DNA of 64,000 nt from Euonymus europaeus. Its lineage: Eukaryota > Streptophyta > Magnoliopsida > Celastrales > Celastraceae. Location of the stretch: contig OY756965.1 in the NCBI GenBank assembly GCA_963580455.1, positions 2,120,501 to 2,184,500 on the forward strand, in the 5' to 3' direction. This document shows, in pieces, positions 33,957 through 45,902 of this stretch; position 1 is the stretch's first letter; each line of letters starts with the position of its first letter. Made by a program: the position numbers and the translations under genes. The notes under the pieces are model-generated. The model saw only the letters and a program-made list of their open reading frames with translations, was not told the origin of the DNA and searched no databases.

Positions 33957-34796
33957 CGATGGCCATTTCACCCGCGGGTGTCGCCCTGATCGGGTCGGGT
34001 TTGGGGGAGCCCGGTCCGGGGGCGGGTTCGGGGATTCCCCGAACTCCCGGTACTGGGTATGGGGCGGGGATGGTATTGCCATACCCGTCCCGAATACCAT
34101 ATATATATATACATATATATATTTAAAAAAAAGCTAAGTGTAAATGTGTAATCACTTGACCTCATGTCAAACTCCAAACACTCTCTACCACTAGACCATT
34201 ACTTTGTTGGTGATTTCTTTTATGACTTATTAGTATATGACCGCGTATCAAATTATCAATATTAGACTATAAACAATTGTTATTAACAAACTGAAAATTT
34301 TTTACGAAAAATATTATTAAATATAAAGTATATGTATATTACGAACTTTTTATTATATTTAATTTTAATATATATATATATATATTACATATATATATTA
34401 TATATAGACACAATACATTATTAATTATACATACATATTGTCATATTGACTAGTGAAACTGAGTCAATCTCTCAGTGCCTCATTGACCGACATACAAACA
34501 TATATATATATATATATATCACACATATATATACACTCATATAGTATTATAATTAAAATGTGTTGTATCATGTAAGTACTATTATTGTAACTCGTTGGTT
34601 TTTCTTTTATTTGTGGATGCTTGCAGGTTCGGGTTCGGGTTCGGGGATGGGTGTCACCCGTCCCCGTCGGGTTCGGGTTTGGGGATCCCCGACTCCCCAA
34701 AATCGGGGATGGGGTCGGGGATGGGGGCGGGGATTAGTTTCGGGTTCGGGGATGGGGAAGGCATACCCAGCCCCGCCCCGCCCCGCCCCGTTGCCA
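33957..34796. mobile_element. GC-rich foldback hAT-like element
   Basis: The right end reads, on the minus strand, GATGGCAACGGGGCGGGGCG. The left end (33957) starts GATGGCCATTTCACCCGC and runs into GGGTCGGGTTTGGGGG and GGGCGGGTTCGGGGAT. Both ends are GGGTTCGGGG-rich, while the middle (34130-34610) is very AT-rich with TA repeats. Flanking 8-mers TCTCTCTC and CTACTCTC agree at 6 of 8 bases, a weak target duplication. It lies about 340 bp from the previous hAT MITE. Confidence 0.6.
34370..34520. repeat. (TA)n microsatellites inside the foldback element
   Basis: TA-repeat tracts near 34370-34387 and 34500-34519, with further ATATAT stretches between them. Confidence 0.8.
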
Positions 34797-35090
34797 TCCT
34801 ACTCTCATTCCCTGTCGTCTATAAGGAAAATAGAGAGTTTTTTTTTAATCAAATTAAGAATTAAAGTTGTTTTTATAGAAGTTGTCTTATCAATTTCTTG
34901 GGCTTTTGGGAAATAGGACACGGCCCAAAGGCCCAGAATATGGAAACTGAAACCCAGATCTGCATAACCAATCCGATTGCAAGAACCTACCCATTTAAGC
35001 CGTTGCCAGCAGTACCGCTGCGACATCTCGGCAGTTCACTATTCCTGAAATTTCTTGTTTCTACCTTTGACGAAGTTTAATAGAGACCCT

Positions 35091-37441
35091 ATGGGATCAG
35101 GAGAGGCCGCGACTCCACCGTCTTCGCCGCCGTCTGCATCACCCTCATCCTCTTATAATTGGAAGGAGCGAGTTTTCATTCCTGCTCTGCTAGCAGGTGG
35201 TCTCTTCCAGACCTTTTGTTTTTGGTGGTTTGTTTTTATACGGCAAAGTTGTAAAATTTCTGTTTTTGATTGACTAAACTCAATGATGCCTAGCTTCTAT
35301 GTTCATTGTACATGAATCATGATGGTGAATTTGTTTGATTTCGGGGTTTGACAGGGATTGCAGGAGGAGGAGTTGGATTGGTGTCTAAGCATCGAAAAGT
35401 TCATGGACTTGCCAACATCTCCGCTACCTATGCCACCAACTTCGCCATTGTCACTGGTTGCTATGGCGGTATTCCTCCTCTGATAAATTCTGTGCTTCTG
35501 TTGTGCTTTGGTTTTGGTTTATTATTTGATTTGCTCTTGGCACATATTGTTATATTTCCTTCCTATGACCCCCCTCATTAAACCCCAAAACCCTAGTCCA
35601 AGCAGACCATTGATGGAGAGTTCCTTGATCCTCTCATCTTTCTCACCAATAATCGACATTTATCCATAATTGTTCCAACAAGTTAACGAGTTTAGAGAAA
35701 TGACACTTGTGCTTCCTTTAGTTGCAAACATGATTGAGGACCTATACTGGCGAGGCGTTAAGATTTTTAGTTTCTCTTGCAATCTCATCCTTAGTAAGTG
35801 AACTTGATTTAACATTTTTATGCCGTACACAGAAATCTAGTCATGCAATTGGTCTAAACAATGACTTGGAAGTACTTCATCTTTGGGTTCAAGGCATGTA
35901 GCAAAAATTATTGAAAACTCATTAATTCCTGGGAAAGATGTATTGTTCTTAATACCTGACCGCTTCTATTTTTTTCCAAGACACCTTTGATTTTGTCTTT
36001 AAGAGATTCGGAGAATGTATAGGCAAGGGAATGAATTCTTGGTTAATAAATCGAAGGACCGAGCTCATTTCTCTTGCACCAATTCTTTTAAAATGTAATC
36101 ACATGATTTTTGGATTTGACAGGGGCTCGGGAATTTGTTAGAGTAAGTCGAAAATCAGAACCTGATGATCTATTAGACTCTGCGATGGCAGGCTTTGGTA
36201 GTGGGGCTCTTCTTGGGCGTCTTCAAGGTCAGAGTCTATGTCTCTCTCTCTCTCCCTCTCTCTTATATGTGCCTCTGTACTTAATTTCCCCTTATTATCC
36301 TGGTAGTTTGTTACCTTTTTTTTTTTACAGCTTGAATCTTCGAAAATCCAGGGTATAGACTAGAGAGTCTACATTAGTTAACACTTACCTTGGTAGTGAG
36401 CTTAACATTTGTTTTGTAGGATAATGATTCAGTCATTCAGACTACTTTTTGTTTGGTTTATCTCTTGAATGATTCACAGAAGGAACATTTTACTTCGTCA
36501 TTCCAGTGGTTTTCTATTGGAGGAGAATATGGCTACTTTTTGTCATTTATATTGTCTATTTGGACAACAAATTGATTCAATCCTAGTTTGGCTGATCGTC
36601 AAATACTCTATCTTGATAAATATCATAATGCCATTGGACAGAAAAACCGAGTTGGATGAATATGTAATTAAGTACATGTTTCTGGACCATCAAGGGGATA
36701 ACCCAGTTGGTTAAGGCTCTTTTTAGTGGTGTTCACAAGTTCAAGTCCCATGTGTTGTGACATTTGCATAATTTTTAACAAGTCGCTGTCTGGGCTGAAT
36801 TTTGTGAACTAGATGCCACCGTGCCAAGAGTCTTCTCCAGTTGTGCGCTTTGGGGCTGTGGTGACGCGCTCACCCTAAGTGCAATAGCTATGGCTCAAAC
36901 TGGACATTCTGCAGTGGATGGATACTAGGGTCATATGCCCAGGGACGGTTGGGTGCTATACTTGTCACTCATGTCCACCCTTTTCCATAAAAAAGAGTAC
37001 ATGTTTCTGGTACTTTTTTACTTGAGCTGGAATGTTGGACTTTAGGGGGAAAAATATAATTGTAGATGAAAACAGAGTCGTCTTATATTTGGTTGCAATG
37101 AATTTATTAACCACTTGCAACTTTTATCAGAAACAAATACATGTACTGGATTATCTATCCTCTACTTTTCAGGTGGTCAATTAGGTGCTGTGCGTTACTC
37201 CATCATCTTTGCCATTGTTGGACCAATAGTAGATTTTGCTACTGTTAAACTACGGCCAGCATTTAGCAGCTTCCGCGAATCCTTGTCTAAGGACTTGCGG
37301 AAGGATGGTGGTTGGTTGAAGTGGCCTGAATGGTCTCCTATACAAGTACTCGACGATGAAGCCCTTGCTAAAAAACAAGCTCGGGAACGAGAACTTTACG
37401 GACCAAGATCAGTGGGTAATCTAAGTAAAGAGAAATCTTGA
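35091..37441 (+). CDS. Tim17/Tim22/Tim23 (PRAT) family membrane protein, At3g25120-like
   Basis: Exons 35091-35196, 35355-35468, 36123-36227 and 37173-37441, all introns phase 1; 197 residues. A Pro/Ser-rich N-terminus precedes NWKERVFIPALLAGGIAGGG. Four hydrophobic segments follow, at about 29-50, 58-75, 88-108 and 113-130, with the small-residue (Gly/Ala) spacing of Tim17-family helices (AGFGSGALLGRLQGGQLGA). The soluble C-terminus is charged (ARERELYGPRSVG). Known family members form preprotein or amino-acid channels in mitochondrial and chloroplast membranes; which membrane is used here is not visible. Its position relative to CDC45 and GAUT8 fits At3g25120. Intron 3 carries a SINE. Confidence 0.88.
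36686..36995 (+). mobile_element. tRNA-derived SINE in intron 3 of the Tim17-family gene
   Basis: Flanked by a perfect 15-bp direct repeat AGTACATGTTTCTGG (36671-36685 and 36996-37010), the target duplication of retroposition. The head contains GGATAACCCAGTTGGTTAAGG (box A-like) and AGTTCAAGTCC (box B-like), spaced as in a tRNA promoter. It ends TTTTCCATAAAAAAG. About 310 bp, same orientation as the gene. Confidence 0.85.
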
Positions 37442-38826
37442 TAGTTATTCCTCTCATATATCATAAGCTTGTATTATCATAGGTATCAACAATAATGTTT
37501 TGAGGCTCTACTTTTTCACCTGATTGGCATCGTCTTGCGCATTTGTTCTCCACAGTGATTTTGATTCACTTTTTTCAGCAGACTTTTCTTATACATTTTG
37601 ACTGGAAAATATTCTCATAACTCAAGAGGATGAGGGCTTGAGCTTGGAATTTGTGGATGGTTATTGGCTTATTGCTCTCGTGCTATAGTTAACACCATTG
37701 GTGATGACCAGTTGATTCTCTGATTCTCCAGTCAAAAAAGCAATTAAGGTTATTTTGATTCAATTTGACAGAGAGAGTGGGAAGGAAAAATCGAAGGTCT
37801 GATACCGATTGAGGGAGATGAAGGATTTAGGTTGATGGTGTCTGTAAAAATGTTTCAGCGGATCCTGTTGTAATGGCTTTATAGCTATTAAAAAATTAAT
37901 ATGTATTTTTAAAATTAATATATTTTAATTGAAATTAGGAGTTTAATGATATATTAAAATAAAAATAATTAGAACGTGGAAGGAGACAAAAAAACAAAAA
38001 AGAAGTTTCAGATTTATAAAGCTACAGTTTTGGACGTACTGGACGGGAGCTCGATAATGGATTTCGGTCTTGGCAGGGTCTACTAAGCAGATGAGCTGGG
38101 CCAAGACTTGACAGTCATAAACTCATAATTTCGTTATGGGCTAGCCTGGCCAGGCCCGGTCAGGGGTTCGTTTCGAGCACCCTATAAAGAAAGGCCTGGT
38201 TGATAGTCGTACGGAGCAATTCTTGGCATTTTAGAGCAAATGCAATAGATGAATTTTGAGGGGATGAGTAATGTATGACAATATCTGTTTTTGCTTATAT
38301 GGTTGTATTGAGAGATGTGTTTTGGTGATGTGACTTGATTTTTTGTAAAAAATGCGGGATACATTACAAATTTTGGTATAATTTTGTTTGAGAATGAATG
38401 AGAAAATGAAAAGTAGATGGTTGTATAATGATTTTATATTGACATATGTGTTTTGTTAATGTGCCCGTATTGATATATGTGTTTTGATGATGTGTATGTA
38501 TTTGAATATGTGTTATATTGATTTGATTGCATTGAAAGTTGTATTTTTGTGAGATAAAAGTGAGACCCATTTTTTTTGGGTAATTGCAATGATGCAATTT
38601 TGATGAGTTAGCAAATATATTGAAATATTTATTTTGAGACGTGTTTTGTTGATTTAGATGAATATCTGACTTACTTTTTATAATAAAGATGAGACTCAAC
38701 ATTAATTTTGGTATACATTTAATAGGGACAAAAAAAAAAGGGTTGTTGGCTCACATAAAATAAGTGAGAGAGAAATGTATTAGAAATTTGTGTTTTGCTA
38801 ATGTGTATTTTATTGATATGAATAAG
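37442..38826. other. Tim17-family gene 3' region and AT-rich repetitive DNA
   Basis: 37442 to about 37600 is likely 3' UTR. 38240-38830 is T/G-rich and repeats TGTGTTTTG(A/T)TGATGTG-like motifs at irregular spacing (near 38320, 38450, 38480, 38640 and 38790). This suggests a degenerate tandem or foldback repeat. No gene seen. Confidence 0.4.
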
Positions 38827-39516
38827 GTGAGTGCTATTGGTACCCCGCTTTTATCCAGTGACACTCCTCTTGAGACAAAAAATGCATTGTCTTGCTTCAC
38901 CCCTCATTCTCTCTCTTGCTAGCTGTCACTACCAGCTGCCGTCATTGGATCTTTGTCGTCCGACCTCCATTTGAGGCCAGCCACTTACCAAATCGAAAGA
39001 CCAGACAACCACGACCTTCGTAGGTGGACGAATCGGTCGCGGTTTTCACTGGAAGTTTCGATTTTTGCATATTTGAAGCTCCAATCCGGCCAACTTCAGC
39101 CTCCGTTTGAGGCGAACCACCTACCAAAACGAAACCCTCGACGATGCCGACAAAGCCCAAGCAACCACAACCTCCAACGGTGGATGGATCGGCCGGAATC
39201 TTCATCGAAAGTTTCGATTTTTTGCATATTCGGAGCTCCGATCCGACCAACTCTGGCCTCCGGTTGAGGCGAGCCACCTACCAAATAGAAGTCCTCGACG
39301 ATGCCAACAAAGCCCAGGCAACCACGACCTCCGATGATGGACGGATCGGCCGAAATCTTCATCGGAAGTTTCGATTTTTCGTATATTTGGGGTGTAAGAG
39401 GATATTTCTTGAAATCTAAAAGAATGGGGTGTTATATAATTTTTTGTTATTTTTACTGAAATTTTTGTAGAAATGAGGTGACACCAAAAAAAAGGTGGGT
39501 GTCAATCACACTCATC
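38827..39516. mobile_element. Mutator-like non-autonomous element with internal tandem repeats
   Basis: Left end GTGAGTGCTATTGGTACCCC and, on the minus strand, right end GATGAGTGTGATTGACACCC, followed on both sides by a T-rich stretch and (A/G)GTG(A)CAC. This resembles the GAGTG(T/C)TATTG(A/G)(C/T)ACCCC termini of plant MULEs. Flanks ATGAATAAG and CTGAATAAA share TGAATAA, an eroded 9-bp target duplication. The interior is dominated by the repeat in the next entry. Confidence 0.6.
38945..39395. repeat. About three copies of a 157-bp GC-richer tandem repeat
   Basis: The landmark GTTTCGATTTTT recurs at 39055, 39211 and 39368 (spacing 156 and 157). Around it, each unit repeats GATCGG(C/T)CG, ATCTTCATCG(A/G)AAG, CTCCGATCCG(A/G)CCAAC and GCGA(G/A)CCACCTACCAAA. 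The first unit is the most diverged and is incomplete. Several overlapping ORFs on both strands are by-products of this stop-poor repeat. Confidence 0.8.
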
Positions 39517-39949
39517 CTGAATAAATATGTAAAATCATTTTTAATACAACAAAGATCGGATCAAAAAGTGGCGATTCCACTTAAAAGCACCGCCGCCACA
39601 AACCTCGGTAGCTGTTTCACCGCCATTAATGTCTGCTGCTATATAGAAATTCTTATTCTCATCGCATCTCTACTCAGGTTATTTGTCTTTTTCTCGTTAT
39701 GAAATCTATTCGAACCCCAAATTTGGATGTTGATTGGTGAGCTATTTACTTTCCGATTGAAGTTCGAATCCTTTGTTTCATTTACGCGGTTTTTTCAAAT
39801 CCCTGAATTTTCGAGTCTGTTGGAGGAGTGCTCCATTTGATGGGTTGGAATGCGAACTTTGATTCAGTTTAATGTGTTTGTGTTTTTTTTCCAAACAGAT
39901 TTCGAAATCCATTAGCATTGTTCATAGAGTTGAAAACGATGATTCGTCA
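39517..39949. other. DNA between the Mutator-like element and a decayed gene
   Basis: 39580-39680 (CACCGCCGCC..., then TCTCATCGCATCTCTACTCAG|GTTATTTG) looks like a former 5' UTR with a splice donor. No intact reading frame is present. Confidence 0.35.
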
Positions 39950-41985
39950 TTGTGAGACTATTAACTCGATTGAAGGCTCCTCATATCAGGCCGCAACACC
40001 ACCACCACCACTACCAACAAGAAAAGCAATAACACCGTGCTTGACCCTAATAATGTGAGCAGTTACGGTGAAACGTAAAGCAGCTGAACAAGCTCAATTT
40101 TATGACTGAATCCAAGATTCTTTTTAAGGATGCACCTAAGAAAAAGGAATTTGGGTAATGTATTTTGAAATTATTACTTAATTTTAACTTTTTGAAAGTT
40201 TGTGACGACTGATGCGTGTATAAATGAGTTTGCTGGTTCTCTCGGGCTTTTTGTCGAACACCTTTGCTTTTAGGTAGTTGTGGGTCATTCAGTGACTCCT
40301 TGTTGATGGTAAATACTGATGCTTTTGATTCTTATTGTCAATTATCATCAAGGGACTAAATAAGTCGGCACCAAGAATGCTTCTAAAGTAATACGTGGTT
40401 ATTTTTTAACAACAAAAAGAGAAAGATATCAAACTTAATTTGTGTTGTTGGACTGTAGAAAGACTGTCAGATGTTTGCTCTCATAATGTGTTAGAGATTG
40501 AAGAATGCAACTGGGAAGTTGTAGCATTTTTGATACTGTGTGCCAGTCATTTTTAAACCTAAATTCTCATAACTAAATGATCAAGGATTAGTTTGAGACT
40601 AGCTTCTTCATCTTATATACTTGAAATATTTATGTCCTGCTGGCTGCCGTTGATGCTTTGGGATCATAAGTCATATCCATATTGATATTATGTAGTCCTT
40701 AAGGTGAATGATTTCTCAGAGTAGTCCTTTGGTTAGAATTAAGGATAACTATTATTATAGCAAGATGGCATCATGCTTGTCAAAAAAATTCCCGGTGAAG
40801 TGCCTTCTGATTGATGATTGTTCTCTCTCCTTCTTTAACTTCTTTGTATCTTCATTTTGGTCATGGGATTTATTTTTTTGTCTGTTTCAGGATTGATTTT
40901 TGATGCAAGTCGCATGACATGGGGGCTAACTGATACCAATTGATGCAAGGCGCACGACACAGGCCACAGGCCACAGGCCTAACTACGCACTAGAAAACCG
41001 GTTAACTAGTGGTAGAATTGTCCATAGACTATTCATCCGGCATCAATTCCCATTTGGTGTAGCTATTCTTTGCATGTCTGCCTTCATTTGCTATTTCAAC
41101 TAACCAGTCTAATATATGCCACTTCTCAATCTGAAACCTCTCTTGGTTTGGTGCAGCTATCTAAATGATTTTCTTTTATGGAAGCTGTATATTGGGTTGC
41201 TCAATATGCTCGGAGACTGGATGCGGTAACGAAATTCTCCTTCTTTACCTATTTCCTTTACGAATTCGTAATTGGTGGTTTTTGTTGAGGACCAATTGTC
41301 TAGATGTATCAGGATTAGATTTCATCCTTACTTATTTGGAAAACTACATTTGCTGTAGATTTGACTCACTTTTAAGTTTGTATTGATATTTGATTTCGTT
41401 TTGGGATTTGATGGAGAGTTGATTAGACAATGGTTTCATCGAGGAATATCAATTATTTAGACTCAATTGGTTTTTCGACTGTCAGTTAACCATGATGCCT
41501 ACATAACAACATTACTTTTGTCATGGATATCAACTTTTGAGATTGCTCTTTGTATAATGTACCTTATGCTATTGAAATCACTGAGTGCAATAATGCAAAT
41601 TTGTTAAAATGACTACTATTTTTGGTTGTATTTGTGCTTCTTATACGCTCCAAGAAACACAATGGAGGGGTTTCATTTCCATGGTTTTCAACCTTCCTGA
41701 ATCCTAAGTTGATCTCTTATGGCTAAAATTTATGATGTCAGGAGCTTAAGGAGAAAAAGAAGGTAGTGGAGGAGAAAGCTAAAGAGAGAGTTAATTGCCG
41801 CTAAAGAAGCAGCAGCTAGGGCTGATTCAAAGCTTCTGGAGGTGAAAGTAAGACTGGATAAATTAGAGGAGGTCGATTGCAGTCGAAACAAAGAAACAAT
41901 TGCGTGACAGCACAACCAAAAACCAGAAAGATGGCGGTGAAAAGCAGCATCCCTAAACAGTTGAATCAGGAAATATACGGGGTGC
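39950..41985 (+). pseudogene. Decayed multi-exon gene, product not recognised
   Basis: Two protein-like pieces survive in the plus direction. Near 40073-40156 one frame reads VKQLNKLNFMTESKILFKDAPKKKEFG and ends at a good donor (GG|GTAATG). At 41741-41970 the sequence reads ELKEKKKVVEEKAKER, then, after a one-base shift, LIAAKEAAARADSKLLEVKV. After a second shift it reads AVETKKQLRDSTTKNQKDGG before a stop. Together this is a helical Lys/Glu/Ala-rich protein whose frame is broken at least twice. The upstream sequence contains a His/Pro codon-rich stretch (CACCACCACC near 40003). The intervening 1.5 kb looks like intron. I do not recognise the family; an intact homologue probably exists elsewhere in the genome. 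Confidence 0.5.
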
Positions 41986-42585
41986 ATTTGGGAAACAATA
42001 TTAGAAATAACATATATAATTTGAGGGTACATGTTATTTTAATTGTCGATATATATATTTTTTCAAATGTTGTGAATTAGACTCGGTTTTAAGTGAGACA
42101 AATTTTATATTTTGACTCGAATTTTGAATATATAACTCATATAATAATTTTATTTTATACGGATCGGACAAATTCGATCAACCGAAGGGATGGCGGTATC
42201 GAGAATTGGAGAGACTCCTACCTTCACTAGCTTTCTCTCTCACTGTAATTTAGAATTTTTGATAAAAACAAATCTTAGTTTTTATCAGGAAAAAAAAATC
42301 CAACTCAAAAACATTCAGACCCTTTTTAGTTTTTACTCATTTCACGGCCATCTCGTCCACATTGTCTCTCCATTTTCTATCTTATTTTCTTTCTACTTTC
42401 CTTCTCTTTCTTTCTCTTTTTCATTCCTTTCAGAGAGAGGAAGAATATATTTCCTCATACATACTTGGAAACACACGGGCACTTGTATCCATAACCATTT
42501 CATTTTAACTGTAAATGCGGCACTGTATAGATCCACCATTCTAATTAGACACACCGACAAACACATTGACGAGCTGAGCAGAACA

Positions 42586-44638
42586 ATGGGTGTTCTGATA
42601 GAGTCGTGGTGTTTCTGCAATGGAGTGGGCAAATCTGAGAGAATGAAGGCTGCCATTTTCACTGGCAAAGGCCCAGCGATTGCGAGCATATGTAGAGGCG
42701 GGAGCGAAACATGCGGTACTGGATTTCTAATTCATCGGAATCTGCTTCTGACTACTCACGTCAACATTCCCTCTGTTACTGCTGCTGAAAGTTTGGAGAT
42801 CCGGCTGCAGAATGGCGTTGCTGCGACCCTAGTTCCTCACAGGTCTTCAATTTTCTTTTACTTTTAACTTTTCTGTTTAGTTTGAATTTTTCTCTTGAAG
42901 AAATGGAAAGGGAATGGGTAATATGGGAGCTGCAAAGAGAGGGGAATTCCATTTGTAGATGCTCATTTGTTGTTAATCATCGATGGTTGTTTGGTTGCCA
43001 AGAAAAATGTGCAGAGAAGTTGAGTGAGTGTTAGGATTAGGGCATAAAGCATTTGGATTGAGTGGCAGACTTGTTTTTACTGTGAGGGATAACTCCTACA
43101 ATAATGCATCAAAGAAAAATGCGGATTGAATCATTGCAAATCATAGTGTTTCTTTGAATTGGACAGAATAGACAACTGGCATGTTTATTCCCGTGATTTT
43201 CTTTTGCTCATCTATTGTTATCCTTTGCAGGTTTTTCATCACCAGCTCTGTTCTAGATCTTACAATAGTGGGTTTAGATTCTGTGGATGGAGACTCAAAT
43301 GCCCACGGTCAACATCCTCACTACTTGAAGATCTGTTCCAAACCAAATATGGATCTGGGCAGTGTCATTTACCTTTTAGGTTATACAGCGAAGAAAGAAT
43401 TAATAGTTGGTGAAGGAAAGGTAGTGATTGCCACGGACAATCTTATGAAATTGTCAACTGATGGAATTATATGGAGTCCCGGGTCTGCCGGTTTTGATGT
43501 ACATGGTAATCTTGCATTTATGATCTGTGATCCAATGAAACTAGCCACATCTCCAAACACCAAATCTTCTTCAACTTCATCATCATCCTCCTCATCAATA
43601 AAGAAGGATTCTCCAGTGCAATTTGGTATCCCCATTCCCATCATCTGTGATTGGTTAAACCAGCACTGGGAAGGCAGCCTTGATGAACTTACCAAGCCTA
43701 AGTTAGCACTCATTAGACTCATGTCTACAGGCCAGAAGAGTGACCACTCATGTCCTTCCTTCACACTTCGCCCGGTTTTCAAGCCAACTGCCAGCAATGA
43801 TGGGATCCCATCTTCATCAGATAAAATTTTGACAGCTAGGAAGGAGCTAGGACCAAGTTCTTCTGCTGTAGCAAACAATGTTGGAGAAGAAGCCAATGAT
43901 CCTCATGTTTCCCATGTACAGGGAATCCCAACTCCAAAAACATATGAATCGCGGAAGCTGACTGCAGTTCCTGTACGGAAGAAAGAGAATATGAATATCC
44001 AGCTTCTGGATATTAATTTCCCTCCAAAGGTTTTGAAAGCTACAGTCTTACCCCAATCAATGAAACAGCTACCCTCAGTTTCTGGCGAGAACTGTGTGGG
44101 GAAATTGCCTCTGGAGAGCCCATTCCAAGAAGACCAAATCAATGATGGAGAACTGGCTGGCCCTGCTGCAGATGCCGAGATAGCCTCTACAGGTTCTGTA
44201 AATGGTGCCCAAAGTGAGGTCCACTCTAGTTGCTCCCCAATCGAAGTTTCAGAGATGCGTAATGGGTACAGTAGCGAGGGAGAGACTACTATGTATTCTG
44301 CAGAAACCGCAGAGAGCCGAAACTATACAAGTCCCAGAGAGGAAAAGTCTAAGCAAGTAGGAAGGAGCCAGAGTTGTGTGAGTTACAATAGATGGGGAGT
44401 GGTCCACAGGAACCCAATGGCTCGCAGGGATATGCTTGAACAGCAGAGGAACTTCGTCCATGGCAGGAAGATGTATTCTCAAGGTGCAACTTCGCAGAGA
44501 AGTAATGACTACATCAGCCCAACTGTCTCCTCTATCATGAAGAAGCGGAACAACTTGGAGCAGCCAACCAGAGCCCAGCTCCCGACCAGAACTCGGCAGC
44601 AAAGTGCGGTTCATTCTTCTCCCAGATGGATGTTTTGA
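42586..44638 (+). CDS. Trypsin-like (chymotrypsin-fold) plant protein with long Ser-rich tail
   Basis: Exons 42586-42842 and 43231-44638 give 554 residues. The start MGVLIESWCFCNGVGK was chosen by protein-likeness and memory of plant homologues; the frame is open back to 42190, but that sequence is UTR-like. Residues about 20-225 resemble a trypsin-like peptidase: GTGFLIHRNLLLTTHV puts His at 58, SVLDLTIVGLD puts Asp at 95, and SPGSAGFDVHG puts Ser at 171. The active-site setting GSAGFD is unusual against GDSGG or GSSGS, so catalysis is uncertain. A poly-Ser run follows (SSSTSSSSSSS), then FGIPIPIICDWL. The remaining 320 residues are polar and probably disordered, ending in an Arg-rich motif. 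Function unknown. Confidence 0.82.
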
Positions 44639-45884
44639 TTGATTCTTAACAAAAGAGTAGATCAACAGCGAAGATAAATAGTTTGCTTATAAGGTTTGAA
44701 CTCGGTGTCCATTTACATTATTCATACTGTAACTAAGTTGTTACCATGTTCAAACTAATATGAGATGAATAAGAAAAAGACAACCAGGTTGTAGTAAAAC
44801 AGATTGTTGAGCTTTAAATTTTCAAATCAAACGTTGTCTAAAGCGTTAATCATCTTGTTTGTTTTATTGCGTTATTTTGGTCGAATATTCTTCTCCATGA
44901 AATCAAAGTCTTTAGGAAAAGCAAGACTGATGAATTGAATATGAAGTGACATACCAAAGCAGCAGCTGATGGTTCTGTTATAGACTTTTGATACATATGC
45001 ACTTTTCTTGTTGTATCTCCACCTCCATTGAAATTAAAATAACCACAGCTTGAAGAAAATTTTGAAGCTGGAAGATCATGCTCAGAATTCAAGACTAGGA
45101 CTTGTGGTAGGGTCTGTTAAATTTATACAATATCTATCAAAGCTTTTCCTTGTACTTTGTTTAATTTTTGATTTTTTCAATTGTTCAGCCGAAAAAGCTG
45201 ATCTGGACATGAAGAATACTCTCTTTAATCTTCTGTTACTGTCTTTCTCTTAACTGCCTTATTGTTCGTCATTAAAAATTGTTTCTACAATAACTGACTG
45301 ATATTTGATTATATGCATTAGGAATCCACCCCCTTCTTTTTCTCACCCTCTTTATATTCTTAGATGGGTTCAGCTGTATTCTGTTTCGATGCAAGCAATC
45401 ACCTTGGACTATAGAATGGAATGCCAACAGGATGACATAGTTGATTCTTAACTAGTGTAGTAGAACCAGTTGACGATACTCCAGCAGTTTTCTTGGCTTC
45501 CAGCAGTTTACTTATAGCTTCATCGGGAAAAAAAAATAGCGCTGCCTCTGTCACCCGATGATTCGCAAGAGGGGCCAAAGAAACCTGAATATTTTGCAGC
45601 TTTCTAGGGTAATGCTTCTGTTCATTTTGAACCCAAGAAGATTTTGTGGTAAATTTGTGCTATTAGGATACAGTTTCCCTTAAGGAGAGAATCTTAATAT
45701 GAAGTGATGAGGATCTTAATACAATCATCTAATCGAAACTTCATTTTATTTCTCAGACCTCTCTTGATAGGCGTCCTTATAAAAGACTTAAGACCGCTGT
45801 CAAATAAGACGCTGAACCTACCCATCAACAAGGATAGCGTCGACATAGAGGTCAGAATAACACAATGAAATAACCAACGAAAGC
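44639..45884. other. Intergenic DNA between the trypsin-like gene and U1
   Basis: 44639 to about 44780 is probably 3' UTR (AATAAG signals near 44768). The remainder has no supported gene; ORFs at 44850-45253 look random. Confidence 0.45.
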
Positions 45885-45899
45885 TTATACTACGAATTG
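45885..45899 (-). terminator. Plant snRNA 3' box of the U1 gene
   Basis: On the minus strand the sequence is CAATTCGTAGTATAA, an exact match to the plant snRNA 3'-end signal CA(N3-10)AGTNNAA. It lies a few bases beyond the U1 3' end. Confidence 0.85.
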
Positions 45900-45902
45900 G
45901 GT

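Noticed and set aside
38942..39419. Six overlapping ORFs on both strands
   Set aside because: They arise from the stop-poor 157-bp tandem repeat and have no family resemblance.
42190..42585. Upstream in-frame start of the trypsin-like protein (MAVSRIGETP)
   Set aside because: The added 132 residues are low-complexity UTR-like sequence rich in Phe/Ser; the homologue-like start is MGVLIESWC at 42586.
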